Assembly: GCF_017347095.1 (NCBI RefSeq)
Contig: NZ_JADPRZ010000012.1
Span: 1-64,000, forward strand
Reading direction: 5' to 3'
DNA length: 64,000 nucleotides
Origin: Sporosarcina sp. E16_8
Lineage (GTDB): Bacteria > Bacillota > Bacilli > Bacillales_A > Planococcaceae
Shown: one piece after another, positions 8,933 through 17,042 of the stretch
Position numbering within the stretch: position 1 is the first letter of the stretch
Layout of the letters: each line of letters starts with the position of its first letter
Notes under the pieces: model-generated
What the model saw: only the letters and a program-made list of their open reading frames with translations
Database searches by the model: none
What the model was told of the DNA's origin: nothing
Program-made: the position numbers and the translations under genes

Positions 8933-9109
8933 ATGAGACATTGGTGGAAGTATATAACTTTAGCTCTTTGGGTGTTTCTTTTTAGTTATCTTAGAAGTGT
9001 TTTTGAAGTACCTAAAAATATATATTTTATTATTGGATTACCTTTACTTTTAGCTGGTATGTTTTTAATTCTATATTTGTTTGAAAAAACTAATAAGGGT
9101 GAAAAATGA
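8933..9109 (+). CDS. Small two-TM membrane protein, 58 aa
   Basis: ATG with AAAGGGG eight bases upstream opens a 58-residue frame starting MRHWWKYITLALWVFLFSYL and ending KTNKGEK. It has two hydrophobic helices (about residues 7-22 and 31-50) joined by a short RSVFEVPKN loop, with a positively charged C-terminus expected in the cytoplasm. I do not recognise a family. The good ribosome-binding site and uninterrupted hydrophobic pattern support a real gene, although the neighbourhood is otherwise decayed. Confidence 0.6.
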   Translation: MRHWWKYITLALWVFLFSYLRSVFEVPKNIYFIIGLPLLLAGMFLILYLFEKTNKGEK

Positions 9110-9246
9110 TTTGCTTTTTTAGCTAACAGATGAATTAATGAAGCTATGGTAATGCCCCTATCTTCAAGTAACTCACCCTTACTCGAAGAAAGGAAGATTG
9201 AATCGTACGGAGAAATAAACTGGATAGGAGATGTGGAAAGTAGAAA

Positions 9247-9569
9247 ATGGAATGGATAGAAGTTAAGGATATTGAAAGTGTATTAAAAAGTTTGGATGGT
9301 TTCATGATAGTTGGATAAAGGAGTTGTATATGTAGACTGAAAGATGTGTGGATGAGGACCTGTCAATGGCTGTACCATCTGCACTTGATACGATTGTACA
9401 AATCCTATTCCGATGGCAGTTTTGTAACCCTTCTGCAATTGAATTATTATTTGAAGGTGTAGCCTAGTTCTGTATTCTTCCAAGTAAGGAAAACTATGAC
9501 TCAATTATTTGAGATGCTACATTAATTTTTCATAACGGTTTATTCTATTGGATTAATCAAAATGAATGA
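9247..9569 (+). pseudogene. Degenerate small hypothetical gene
   Basis: A decayed coding sequence. From ATG 9247 the frame reads MEWIEVKDIESVLKSLDG, then a one-base loss near 9300 shifts it. The second frame (codons from 9300) reads FHDSWIKELYM, TERCVDEDLSMAV, NPSAIELLFEGVA, LPSKENYDSII and DATLIFHNGLFYWINQNE. It is broken by in-frame stops at 9333, 9465 and 9510 and ends with TGA at 9567. The FHDS...DLSM...NPSAIEL...FEG...ENY pattern resembles, from memory, a family of about 110-residue bacillal proteins of unknown function. One frameshift plus three nonsense codons make it a clear pseudogene. Confidence 0.8.
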
Positions 9570-9585
9570 AAGCGCGAAAACAATA

Positions 9586-9628
9586 CACCTAATACAAGTA
9601 GCTGGATCTCGGCTACTTGTATTAGGTG
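9586..9628. other. Perfect 17-bp inverted repeat
   Basis: CACCTAATACAAGTAGC at 9586-9602 is mirrored exactly at 9612-9628 around a nine-base loop. No T-run follows on either strand, so it is not a classical terminator. It lies between the pseudogene and the IS element and may be the old terminator of the dead gene or a small repeat. Confidence 0.6.
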
Positions 9629-9789
9629 GCGTGATGCTAGTTCATGGACGGGAAAACAAAATCGATTCGGTGTAATTAACGAAGGTTAGTGTAAATCTTG
9701 TTCAACTAACGGCACTCCCCCTCTGTTAGGCTAGTTGTCGTAAGGAACTCTCCTGTTATACTTTAAATAATAGATGGAGGTCGTGCGAC

Positions 9790-10302
9790 ATGAAGAACGA
9801 AATTACAATTAGATATACACAGGAAATGAAGGACGCTGTCCTTGTTAGAATGATGCCCCCAAATAACGAATCTGTTAAAAGTATTAGTGAGGAGCTTGGA
9901 ATTTCAGCACAATCCCTTTATAAATGGAGAAACAAAGCACGTATTGGTGGAAATGCAACTCCGGGAAACGGACAGACTTCTGATCGCTGGAGTAGTGAAG
10001 ATAAGTTTTTAGTTGTGCTGGAAACATACGCAATGAACCAAGCAGAACTAGCAGAATACTGCCGAAAAAAAGGTTTATATAAAGAACAGATCGATGCATG
10101 GCGTTCCGTTTGGCTGAGCGCAAATACTGGTGAAATAAATCAAACCAAACGACTTTCTCAGGAGCTGAAAGAAGAGAAAAAGCGTACATCCGAGATTGAA
10201 AAAGATCTGCGCAAAAAAGAAAAGGCGTTGGCAGAAGCAGCAGCGCTACTACTATTAAGAAAAAAGGCCGGAGCGATCTGGGGGGATCTAGAGGACGAAT
10301 GA
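9790..10302 (+). CDS. IS3-family transposase OrfA (HTH protein)
   Basis: 170-residue DNA-binding subunit. Residues about 10-45 (YTQEMKDAVLVRM ... ISEELGISAQSLYKWRNKA) form a classical helix-turn-helix of the transposase_8 type. A second helical repeat (about 60-110) resembles another HTH (MNQAELAEYCRKKGLYKEQI). The C-terminal third is a lysine/glutamate coiled coil (about 116-160), probably for dimerisation. The start ATG follows GGAGGTCG by about six bases. It overlaps orfB by four bases in an ATGA junction, suggesting translational coupling. Confidence 0.88.
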   Translation: MKNEITIRYTQEMKDAVLVRMMPPNNESVKSISEELGISAQSLYKWRNKARIGGNATPGNGQTSDRWSSEDKFLVVLETYAMNQAELAEYCRKKGLYKEQIDAWRSVWLSANTGEINQTKRLSQELKEEKKRTSEIEKDLRKKEKALAEAAALLLLRKKAGAIWGDLEDE

Positions 10303-11363
10303 TTCCCCCCTCAGATCGCAAGCTCGCGGTTGAACTAATCCAGGAAGCTAATCGCGACGGTGCCCGATTAGCACACGCATGTACAGAGCTGAATATTAGT
10401 GTACGTACATATGAACGCTGGGTATCTGATGGTGGCGTAAAGGAAGATCAACGTCCCCATGCACTACGTCCTGAACCGAAAAATAAGCTTACAAAAGAAG
10501 AAAGGCAAGATCTATTGAATATCGTCAAAAAAGAAGAGTTTGTGGACTTACCCCCTTCACAAATCGTACCGAAGCTGGCAGACCAATCCATCTACATTGC
10601 TTCTGAATCAACGATGTACCGTATCTTACGTGAAGAGCAGATGCAGCAGCATCGCGGACGAAGTAAAAGACCCGAAATGAAATTACCCGAAAGTTATTTA
10701 GCTACAGCCCCAAATCAAGTCTGGACCTGGGATATTACGTGGTTGAAAGGGCCTGTTAAAGGTCTTTATTATAAGCTTTATTTAATCATGGATTTATTTA
10801 GCAGAAAGATTGTTGGATGGGAAGTTTGGGAAACGGAAGACGCTGCTCACGCTGAAGTATTAATAAAGAAAACCATTGTGAAAGAAAAAATACATGGGGC
10901 TCCGTTGGTCCTGCACTCTGATAATGGCAGTCCGATGAAGGCAGCGACATTTCAAACGTTACTTGAAACATTAGGCATCCAAAGCTCTTATTCTAGACCA
11001 CGGGTGAGTAACGACAATCCGTATTCAGAAGCAATCTTCCGGACACTGAAATATCGGCCAGAGTTCCCATTCAACGGATTCGAAACAGCCGAGAAAGCTC
11101 GGGAGTGGACCGCAAGGTTCGTTCATTGGCATACGTATGATCATCAGCATAGTGGAATAAACTTCGTTACGCCAGAACAACGTCACACAGGTGAGCATAT
11201 TGACGTGCTTAAAAAACGTCATGAAGTATATACGCTCGCAAAACAAAAACATCCAGAACGATGGGCAGGATCAACACGAAACTGGCGTCCCCATGAATCA
11301 GTCGCATTGAATCCGATGAAAGAGAAAATTCGAATTGAAAAGAGCGGTAAAGAAATTAATTGA
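10299..11363 (+). CDS. IS3-family transposase OrfB (DDE integrase)
   Basis: 354-residue catalytic subunit. An N-terminal helical region with HTH-like segments (HACTELNISVRTYERWVSDG, about 25-45) precedes an rve-type integrase core. The triad is Asp145 (TWDITW), Asp208 (LHSDNGS) and Glu244 (NPYSEAIFRTLKY), so the D-E spacing is 35, as expected for IS3 relatives. It starts at the ATG of the ATGA overlap with orfA. No A-rich slippery heptamer is seen at the junction, so a frameshifted OrfAB fusion is less likely than reinitiation. Confidence 0.92.
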   Translation: MIPPSDRKLAVELIQEANRDGARLAHACTELNISVRTYERWVSDGGVKEDQRPHALRPEPKNKLTKEERQDLLNIVKKEEFVDLPPSQIVPKLADQSIYIASESTMYRILREEQMQQHRGRSKRPEMKLPESYLATAPNQVWTWDITWLKGPVKGLYYKLYLIMDLFSRKIVGWEVWETEDAAHAEVLIKKTIVKEKIHGAPLVLHSDNGSPMKAATFQTLLETLGIQSSYSRPRVSNDNPYSEAIFRTLKYRPEFPFNGFETAEKAREWTARFVHWHTYDHQHSGINFVTPEQRHTGEHIDVLKKRHEVYTLAKQKHPERWAGSTRNWRPHESVALNPMKEKIRIEKSGKEIN

Positions 11364-11675
11364 TAGTCGACTAAATAGCTAATCTAGGCCGAGAGCAATA
11401 TGCGACAACTATCTTGACAACCACCGCACTTTAATTGTGTTATTAAACGTATTCAATAGAAAAAGCATCGGTATTATAATAACGGGTTCGATTGACGGAG
11501 ATAATAATTGCCAATATTAAAGTGAATTTCATACTAATTAGCGTATTACAACACCAAATTGGTAATATAAATGGCAAGTAAAAACGCTCCAAGGTGAGCG
11601 TTTTTTTGATGTAGCATTATCTATCCTTATTGCAGTAAGTGGAGTGTTAGTGAAGTAATAAGTTACTCGTTTCAA
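11364..11675 (+). other. IS right end and flank
   Basis: Contains the right inverted repeat (to 11419), then about 150 bases of AT-rich DNA without a supported gene. A terminator at 11580-11607 (AAAAACGCTC, loop, GAGCGTTTTT) lies before the convergent gene. A 29-codon open tail ending in TAA just before that terminator could be the remnant of a gene cut by decay. Confidence 0.45.
11580..11607. terminator. Rho-independent terminator
   Basis: AAAAACGCTC (11580-11589) and GAGCGTTTTTTT (11596-11607) around a six-base loop. The symmetrical A and T tracts let it work on both strands, between the IS side and the convergent minus-strand operon. Confidence 0.85.
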
Positions 11676-12224
11676 TTACTTGATATGGAATTTCAATCTT
11701 CTTACATCGAAGGTTTTTTCATCTTCAGTTCCAAATCCGTAACCATCGAAAATAATTGAATTTACTGGAACGAGTGGAGTTAATGCTATTCTCCAATTAT
11801 TATCTTCTAATACAAGAACCACCAAAAAGTAGTTAACTCCATTTATGTGATACTCATTTTCGTGATAAACTTTATAATCAACAGCAACATAAAATGCTTT
11901 TTTATTACTATATTGTTCCAATTTTCGACTTGGTATATAATTTTCAGCGTAATTATACGGTAGCTCTTTCCACTTTAATAAGCGAGCTTTTCTACTATTG
12001 AGTAAACCTACCTTTTTTTCCTCGTTTTCTTTATCATCCATAAAACTTTTCATTTCATTTGCTACTTCCTTAATATACCACTCGTCTACATTTGTCCATC
12101 GACTTTCATTTAGATCATTAAAATAGCCCCTAATTACTTCTATTTCAGACATTCTCTCTGTTTGTGAAGTGATGATGGATAAAGATAAAAGCAAGATGAC
12201 ATTAAATCTTAAATAGTTCAACAT
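11676..12224 (-). CDS. Hypothetical secreted or anchored protein
   Basis: 182 residues beginning MLNYLRFNVILLLSLSIITS, a hydrophobic signal or anchor segment without a lipobox cysteine. ATG 12224 is preferred over TTG 12227 because GAAAGGCGA lies about ten bases upstream. The mature part is mixed alpha/beta with a run of tyrosines (YNYAENYIPSR, FYVAVDYKVYHENEY) and a C-terminal NNWRIALTPLVPV strand pair. It resembles the small NTF2-like domains often found beside cell-wall enzymes, but I cannot name a family. It lies 63 bases downstream of the M23 peptidase gene on the same strand and is probably co-transcribed, perhaps as an exported partner. Confidence 0.6.
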   Translation of the reverse strand: MLNYLRFNVILLLSLSIITSQTERMSEIEVIRGYFNDLNESRWTNVDEWYIKEVANEMKSFMDDKENEEKKVGLLNSRKARLLKWKELPYNYAENYIPSRKLEQYSNKKAFYVAVDYKVYHENEYHINGVNYFLVVLVLEDNNWRIALTPLVPVNSIIFDGYGFGTEDEKTFDVRRLKFHIK

Positions 12225-12289
12225 CAAACATTCGCCTTTCTCGTTTACCTTTTAAGATACCCACTTTTACATTGTCTTTGTTACTTCTT

Positions 12290-13276
12290 TCATTTCTGCT
12301 TATCTTGTCGTTCCCAAACTCTAAGCGACGGATACGGATCGAAAGCCCATTCTGTCCGGCCGTTATATTTGTACATCCCGTAGTGGAGATGGGGAGGGAA
12401 TCGACCGGATGTCCCTTCCTTTCCATAACCTGAGCTGCCCACCGAACCAATGATGGTCTTTGGTTCAACGATGTCTCCTTCTTTCAAATCTTTATTAAAA
12501 TAAGCTAAGTGGGCAAAATAGTGGTACGTATTATGGGTGTCGCGAATACCGACCCGCCAACCACCAAAGTCATTCCACCCCATTATTTCGATAACTCCGT
12601 AGGATGTGGCTCGAACGGGGGTACCATATCCGGCGAACAAATCGGTTCCCTCGTGAATCCTTCTGCCACCCCATCCTCTGCTTGCACCCCATGTGCCACG
12701 GTAACTGTAATTGTAATTGGTTGGAACGGGGAAGGCATGTTCATCCAAATCCAATGTTTCGAAGTGTTTATATAGTTTTGCAATCGCCAAAATTTGTTTA
12801 ACTGTGTCTTCGCGTTCGTAATAGTCCAATAAAGCCAAATTAAAATCCTCTTCAGCTTCCCCATATCCGCTTAGATAAGTTGCCATAGTATATAGGACGT
12901 CTTCTGCATCATTTATATTGGCTAACCCGTCATCATTGCCATCAAGCCCAATTCCATCTGAATAGGCAATTGATTCAATAGAAGTATCTTTTTTGTCGGG
13001 GTTAAGTGGACCTGTCCAATAATCGTCTGAAAACTGAATGGCGACGGGTCCTTCTTTCTTAGGAATATCAGTTCGAACTTGTTGGATGTTGCGTTCAAAT
13101 TGATCAACTGCCGCTAAGTAATACCAAGGGACAGTAACGTTTTCAAACTGTAGATATAGACGCATTCGTTCATCTAGAATCATTTCTTGTGTAGGCTCTT
13201 CTTTTGCTGAAACAACGGTTAAGAATAGCAAAGACAATGCAAGTATATACATTGGTAAGACAAACCAGTGACGCAC
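12290..13276 (-). CDS. Secreted M23-family peptidoglycan peptidase
   Basis: 328 residues with a signal peptide (hydrophobic residues 5-23, VSA-K cleavage region). The C-terminal domain (about 195-315) is an M23 zinc metallopeptidase, a DD-endopeptidase type that cuts peptide cross-bridges: the metal ligands are His208 and Asp212 (HEGTD) and His298 in HLHYG, with His256 and His296 also in place. The middle (about residues 45-140) contains DGIGLDGNDDGLANINDAED followed by YTMATYLSGYG, the pattern seen in lytic-transglycosylase domains fused to M23 peptidases, but the usual catalytic glutamate region is not obvious. It acts outside the membrane. Followed by a hypothetical exported protein in the same direction. 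Confidence 0.9.
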   Translation of the reverse strand: MRHWFVLPMYILALSLLFLTVVSAKEEPTQEMILDERMRLYLQFENVTVPWYYLAAVDQFERNIQQVRTDIPKKEGPVAIQFSDDYWTGPLNPDKKDTSIESIAYSDGIGLDGNDDGLANINDAEDVLYTMATYLSGYGEAEEDFNLALLDYYEREDTVKQILAIAKLYKHFETLDLDEHAFPVPTNYNYSYRGTWGASRGWGGRRIHEGTDLFAGYGTPVRATSYGVIEIMGWNDFGGWRVGIRDTHNTYHYFAHLAYFNKDLKEGDIVEPKTIIGSVGSSGYGKEGTSGRFPPHLHYGMYKYNGRTEWAFDPYPSLRVWERQDKQK

Positions 13277-13489
13277 GAAAAAACCTCCTTTTAATACATA
13301 TATATAGAATTCCCCAATTGGATTTATTCATAAGTGCGTTTTTTAGGAAAACAATTCAAAATTGAATTTAGTTGATTTTCACCTGTAATCTAAATGTGAC
13401 TCATAGGTGAAAATATGTATATAAATGTTTTTCAAACACATAATACAGTTGAAAACCATTACACAAGTGAAGAGCAAAGGAGAGGTAAA

Positions 13490-13999
13490 TTGGGTATTTT
13501 AAATGGTAATCCAAAAGATGAACCGTTGCATTATGGTGAAGTACTAGGATCGTGGGCATATGTTGGGGCAAATAATGGGCTAATCAGTGGTTATGAAGGA
13601 TTTGTTAATCATGCAGGTGATGAGGAGCTTATCGAACTGTTAAAAGAAGCAATAAATACGATGAAATCAGAAAACAAACAACTTGAAAACATTTTAAAAG
13701 AGAATGGAATTGCACTCCCACCGTCATTGCCGGAGCGTCCGAAAGCGAAAGCAGAAGATATACCGGTTGGTGCAAGGTTTATGGATCCTGAAATCAGCGG
13801 TGCCATTTCGATAAACGTCGGACAAGCACTTGTGTCTTGCAGTCAAGTGATGGGGCAATGCCTGCGGGAGGACATTGCAATGATGTTCGGGAAATTCCAT
13901 ACTGATAAAATGCTGTTCGGTTTTAAATTATTAAGAATGAACAAAGAGAAAGGGTGGATTATTCCGCCCCCGCTTCATAAGGGTTCTCCCAGCCATTAA
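13490..13999 (+). CDS. DUF3231 family protein, single-domain form
   Basis: TTG 13490 is chosen because AAAGGAGAGG lies five bases upstream and the resulting N-terminus GILNGNPKDEPLHYGEV is the conserved start of DUF3231 proteins. The 169 residues contain the family pattern NHAGDEEL (about 40-47), helical LKEAINTMKSENKQLE, then PPSLPERP and EDIPVGARFMDPEI, and a C-terminal LREDIAMMFGKFH and LLRMNKEKGWIIPPPLH. Many DUF3231 proteins are tandem duplications of about 330 residues; this is the single-unit type. The all-helical, ferritin-like fold is family knowledge; no function is established. Confidence 0.85.
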   Translation: MGILNGNPKDEPLHYGEVLGSWAYVGANNGLISGYEGFVNHAGDEELIELLKEAINTMKSENKQLENILKENGIALPPSLPERPKAKAEDIPVGARFMDPEISGAISINVGQALVSCSQVMGQCLREDIAMMFGKFHTDKMLFGFKLLRMNKEKGWIIPPPLHKGSPSH

Positions 14000-14006
14000 C
14001 GAAACG

Positions 14007-14042
14007 AAAAGGACCTTGTCATTAAGTTGACAAGGTCCTTTT
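14007..14042 (+). terminator. Rho-independent terminator
   Basis: AAAAGGACCTTGTC (14007-14020) pairs exactly with GACAAGGTCCTTTT (14029-14042), eight-base loop. Ends the DUF3231 transcript. Confidence 0.92.
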
Positions 14043-14107
14043 CTTATTGCATCGTGAAAGTCTTATATGGTAAGCTAAGCGATAAAACTTGAAGAGGGAT
14101 GATTCAG

Positions 14108-14902
14108 ATGATCAGACAGCTTGTGGAAGAAGACAGGAAAGTTACGTTGCATTTCGTTTCACAGAAGCCAGCAGAAAATCTATTTATCATAGGAGATATT
14201 GAAGCGTATGGGTTTGACAATCCTATTCAAAAGTTATGGGGCGACTTCGTCGAGGAGAGTGAATTTCGGGGGATCCTACTAAAATATGATGGCAATTTCA
14301 TCGTATATGCACCGGGGGAATTTGATGCGAAAGGGTTTGCTGAAATTATTAATCATGATGAAAAGTATGAGTTTATTTCTGGGATTGAGGCGATTGTTGT
14401 TAAATTGGAACCGTATTTGACTAGTAAACCGTCAAATCCACGTGTGCTCTATTATGCGAAATGTGAACAAGCTAAGGATTTGCAAGAAGTTCCCGCAGAA
14501 ATGGAAGTGAAGAAAGCAATACCTGATGACGCGGAACGAATCATCGATCAAATGTATGGAATACCTGAATTTGCTTCGAGTACGTTCAGTGTTGAACGTA
14601 AGCGTGAGTCACTTAGTATTGAATCTGCGCGTACGTACTTCATTGAAGAAGATGGGCGAATAATAAGTTCCGCGTCAAGCACAGCAGAAAACAGCCAATC
14701 TGCCATGATTGTTGGTGTTGGTACTTTGTCGGGATACGAGAAAAAAGGGTTAGCTTCGTTTTGCATGTCTATTCTTTGCGCGGAATTGCTCAATGAGGGC
14801 AAGATGCTCTGTCTTTTCTATGATAATCCTACTGCTGGCTCCATCTATAAACGAATAGGCTTTGTCGATATTGGGAAATGGTGCATGTGGAGTTTTAAAT
14901 AA
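14108..14902 (+). CDS. GNAT family N-acetyltransferase
   Basis: 264-residue cytoplasmic acetyltransferase of the larger FR47-like type. ATG 14108 is preferred over ATG 14099 because AGAGGG is correctly spaced only for 14108. The N-terminal half (1-130) is an extra alpha/beta domain and the C-terminal half carries the acetyl-CoA fold: SSASSTAENSQSAMIVGVGT (beta4 region), then GYEKKGLASFCMSILCAELL (motif A, with Q/RxxGxG degenerated to EKKGLA) and the conserved LFYDNPTAGSIYKRIGF. The substrate cannot be predicted. Confidence 0.85.
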   Translation: MIRQLVEEDRKVTLHFVSQKPAENLFIIGDIEAYGFDNPIQKLWGDFVEESEFRGILLKYDGNFIVYAPGEFDAKGFAEIINHDEKYEFISGIEAIVVKLEPYLTSKPSNPRVLYYAKCEQAKDLQEVPAEMEVKKAIPDDAERIIDQMYGIPEFASSTFSVERKRESLSIESARTYFIEEDGRIISSASSTAENSQSAMIVGVGTLSGYEKKGLASFCMSILCAELLNEGKMLCLFYDNPTAGSIYKRIGFVDIGKWCMWSFK

Positions 14903-15014
14903 GAGAATGACGTGGGTGATATACGACTATAGTTCACTGAAAATAGTAAATAGTTTATCGGTTAATGATATAATTAAATCGTGTTAGCTAACTAAAAAAT
15001 AGGAGTGATATTAA

Positions 15015-15332
15015 ATGGAAAAACTACAATCTATGGAACAATTCGATAAACTGAAAAATGAGGAGAGAACAATGTTCATGTTTTCCGCAGATTGGTGCCC
15101 CGACTGTAGAGTAATTGAGCCGTTGTTACCTGGAATCCAAGCAGATTACCCGGAATATAGTTTCATTCTTGTTGACCGTGATGAGTTTATAGATCTATGT
15201 GGAGACCTTGATATTTTTGGGATTCCGAGTTTCATCGCATTCCATAGCGGTGTTGAAGCGGGTCGTTTTGTGAGCAAGGACCGCAAATCGCAAACGGAAA
15301 TCGAAGAATTTATTAACAGTCTTTCGTCTTAA
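15015..15332 (+). CDS. Thioredoxin family protein (YtpP-like)
   Basis: 105-residue cytoplasmic thioredoxin-fold protein with redox motif WCPDC (Cys28 and Cys31), the conserved cis-proline loop FGIPSF and a Gly-rich C-terminal strand. The WCPDC variant instead of WCGPC is typical of YtpP-like proteins, which act as general thiol oxidoreductases or in thiol repair; the partner is unknown. The start has AGGAGTGAT seven bases upstream. It is 21 bases ahead of the FAD-dependent dehydrogenase gene and is probably in the same operon. Confidence 0.9.
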   Translation: MEKLQSMEQFDKLKNEERTMFMFSADWCPDCRVIEPLLPGIQADYPEYSFILVDRDEFIDLCGDLDIFGIPSFIAFHSGVEAGRFVSKDRKSQTEIEEFINSLSS

Positions 15333-15353
15333 TATAAAAGGGGAGGCTCCGCG

Positions 15354-17012
15354 ATGAAATATGATGTCATTGTTGTTGGTGCTGGTTTGGCAGGATTAGT
15401 TGCGACGGTAGAGCTTACAAGTGGCGGTAAGAAAGTGCTATTGCTCGATCAGGAACCAGAAGCCTCCCTTGGCGGACAAGCGTGGTGGTCATTTGGTGGT
15501 TTGTTTCTAGTTGATTCACCGGAGCAACGGAGGTTAGGTATTAAGGATTCGCGCGAACTTGCTTGGCAGGACTGGTTGGGAACGGCTGGTTTTGACCGTG
15601 ATGAGGATGAAGATTATTGGGGAAAGAAGTGGGCTGAAGCGTATGTCAACTTTGCTGCAACTGAGAAAAGAGAGTGGTTACATTCGCAAGGCATTCGTTT
15701 TTTTCCGGTTGTCGGGTGGGCGGAGCGCGGTGGGCATCTAGCTGAAGGACCTGGTAATTCGGTCCCGCGCTTTCATATTGTATGGGGAACAGGGCCTGGA
15801 ATCGTTAAGCCTTTTGAGGATAAAATGCGGATTGCGATGGATGAAGGGTTAGTTAAGTATCTGCCACGCCACCGTGTCGACGAATTGATTACGGAAAATG
15901 GGGCAGTGGTCGGAGTACGTGGTGCTGTACTTGTACCTAGTTCAGTCGCTCGTGGTGAAGCGAGTTCCCGAGAAGTGATCAGTGATTTTGAATTTTATTC
16001 AGAAACGGTGTTGGTGACAAGTGGCGGTATGGGGGCAAATCTTGAATTGATCCGAAAAAACTGGCCACCCCGTCTTGGGAAAGCACCGAAAGATATGATT
16101 TCGGGGGTTCCTGAACATGTGGATGGGCGGATGCTGGCTCTTACGGAGCAAGCTGGCGGCCGAGTTGTCAACAGGGATCGGATGTGGCATTATACGGAAG
16201 GCATAAAAAATTGGAATCCGGTATGGGCAAATCATGGAATTCGAATTCTTCCTGGCCCATCTTCCCTATGGCTAGATGCCAAGGGACAACGATTATCAGC
16301 TCCTAATTTTCCGGGATTCGATACATTAGGAACGCTTGAAGCACTCCGAGCAACTGGCTATGATTATTCATGGTTCATCTTGACCCAATCGATCATTGAG
16401 AAAGAATTTGCGTTATCCGGGTCTGAGCAAAATCCGGATTTGACTGGGAAGAGTATCGGGAAAGTGCTACAGCGGATCCTGCCTGGGCCAACTGCGCCGG
16501 TAAAAGCATTCATGAATAAAGGCGAAGATTTTGTTGTAGCCGATACACTCTCAGATCTTGTAGCGGGGATGAATAAATTGACCGGAGAAAGCTTGTTGAA
16601 GGTAGACGACGTCGAACGGCAAGTTATTGCTAGGGATCGGGAAATAGATAATAAGTTTACGAAGGATCTACAAATTACAGCATTGCGCGGTGCACGTCAC
16701 TATATTGGAGATAAGCTGATAAGGGTAGCGGCTCCTCATAAACTGCTTAATCCCAAAAAAGGACCGTTGATTGCGGTACGTTTACATATCGTCAGTCGAA
16801 AGACACTCGGTGGACTACAAACCGATTTAGATGGCCGAGTTCTCGACCAGACTGGGACTCCAATACCGGGTTTATATGCCGCGGGTGAAGTAGCAGGATT
16901 TGGCGGCGGCGGTGTTCATGGCTATCGTTCATTGGAAGGTACGTTCCTTGGGGGCTGTATTTTTTCTGGAAGACAAGCGGGTAGGGCATGTGCAAACTAT
17001 ACCGGTATGTAA
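15354..17012 (+). CDS. FAD-binding dehydrogenase (KstD-like)
   Basis: 552-residue flavoprotein of the fumarate reductase/3-ketosteroid dehydrogenase superfamily. The N-terminal dinucleotide motif is VVGAGLAGLVA (about 6-16), followed by the acidic ribose-binding end of strand 2 (LLLDQE) and GGQAWWSFGG. The C-terminal FAD-binding GLYAAGEVAGFGGGGVHGYR lies about 505-524, with SLEGTFLGGC after it. This specific subfamily is widespread as a putative FAD-binding dehydrogenase with no settled substrate. Good GGGGAGG ribosome-binding site. Downstream of the thioredoxin gene and 30 bases before the amidotransferase-like gene. Confidence 0.88.
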   Translation: MKYDVIVVGAGLAGLVATVELTSGGKKVLLLDQEPEASLGGQAWWSFGGLFLVDSPEQRRLGIKDSRELAWQDWLGTAGFDRDEDEDYWGKKWAEAYVNFAATEKREWLHSQGIRFFPVVGWAERGGHLAEGPGNSVPRFHIVWGTGPGIVKPFEDKMRIAMDEGLVKYLPRHRVDELITENGAVVGVRGAVLVPSSVARGEASSREVISDFEFYSETVLVTSGGMGANLELIRKNWPPRLGKAPKDMISGVPEHVDGRMLALTEQAGGRVVNRDRMWHYTEGIKNWNPVWANHGIRILPGPSSLWLDAKGQRLSAPNFPGFDTLGTLEALRATGYDYSWFILTQSIIEKEFALSGSEQNPDLTGKSIGKVLQRILPGPTAPVKAFMNKGEDFVVADTLSDLVAGMNKLTGESLLKVDDVERQVIARDREIDNKFTKDLQITALRGARHYIGDKLIRVAAPHKLLNPKKGPLIAVRLHIVSRKTLGGLQTDLDGRVLDQTGTPIPGLYAAGEVAGFGGGGVHGYRSLEGTFLGGCIFSGRQAGRACANYTGM

Positions 17013-17042
17013 GAATATACTAGTTATAAGGGGGATAAGTGG

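Larger units (their letters stand above)
9724..11419 (+). mobile_element. IS3-family insertion sequence, about 1.7 kb
   Basis: Bounded by imperfect inverted repeats beginning TGTTAGGCTAGTTGTCG on the left and, reverse-complemented, TGTCAAGATAGTTGTCG on the right: 14 of 17 positions match and the ends are TG...CA. It encodes two overlapping transposase genes with an HTH protein and a DDE integrase. A promoter TTGTCG-16-TATACT (with an extended TGn -10) sits in and just after the left end. Both genes are intact, so the element may be active. No convincing target duplication flanks it (CTC versus ACC), suggesting age, recombination or misjudged ends by a base or two. Confidence 0.85.

Noticed and set aside
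9586-9628. The 17-bp inverted repeat as IS end or terminator
   Set aside because: It does not match the IS terminal repeats and no T-run follows.
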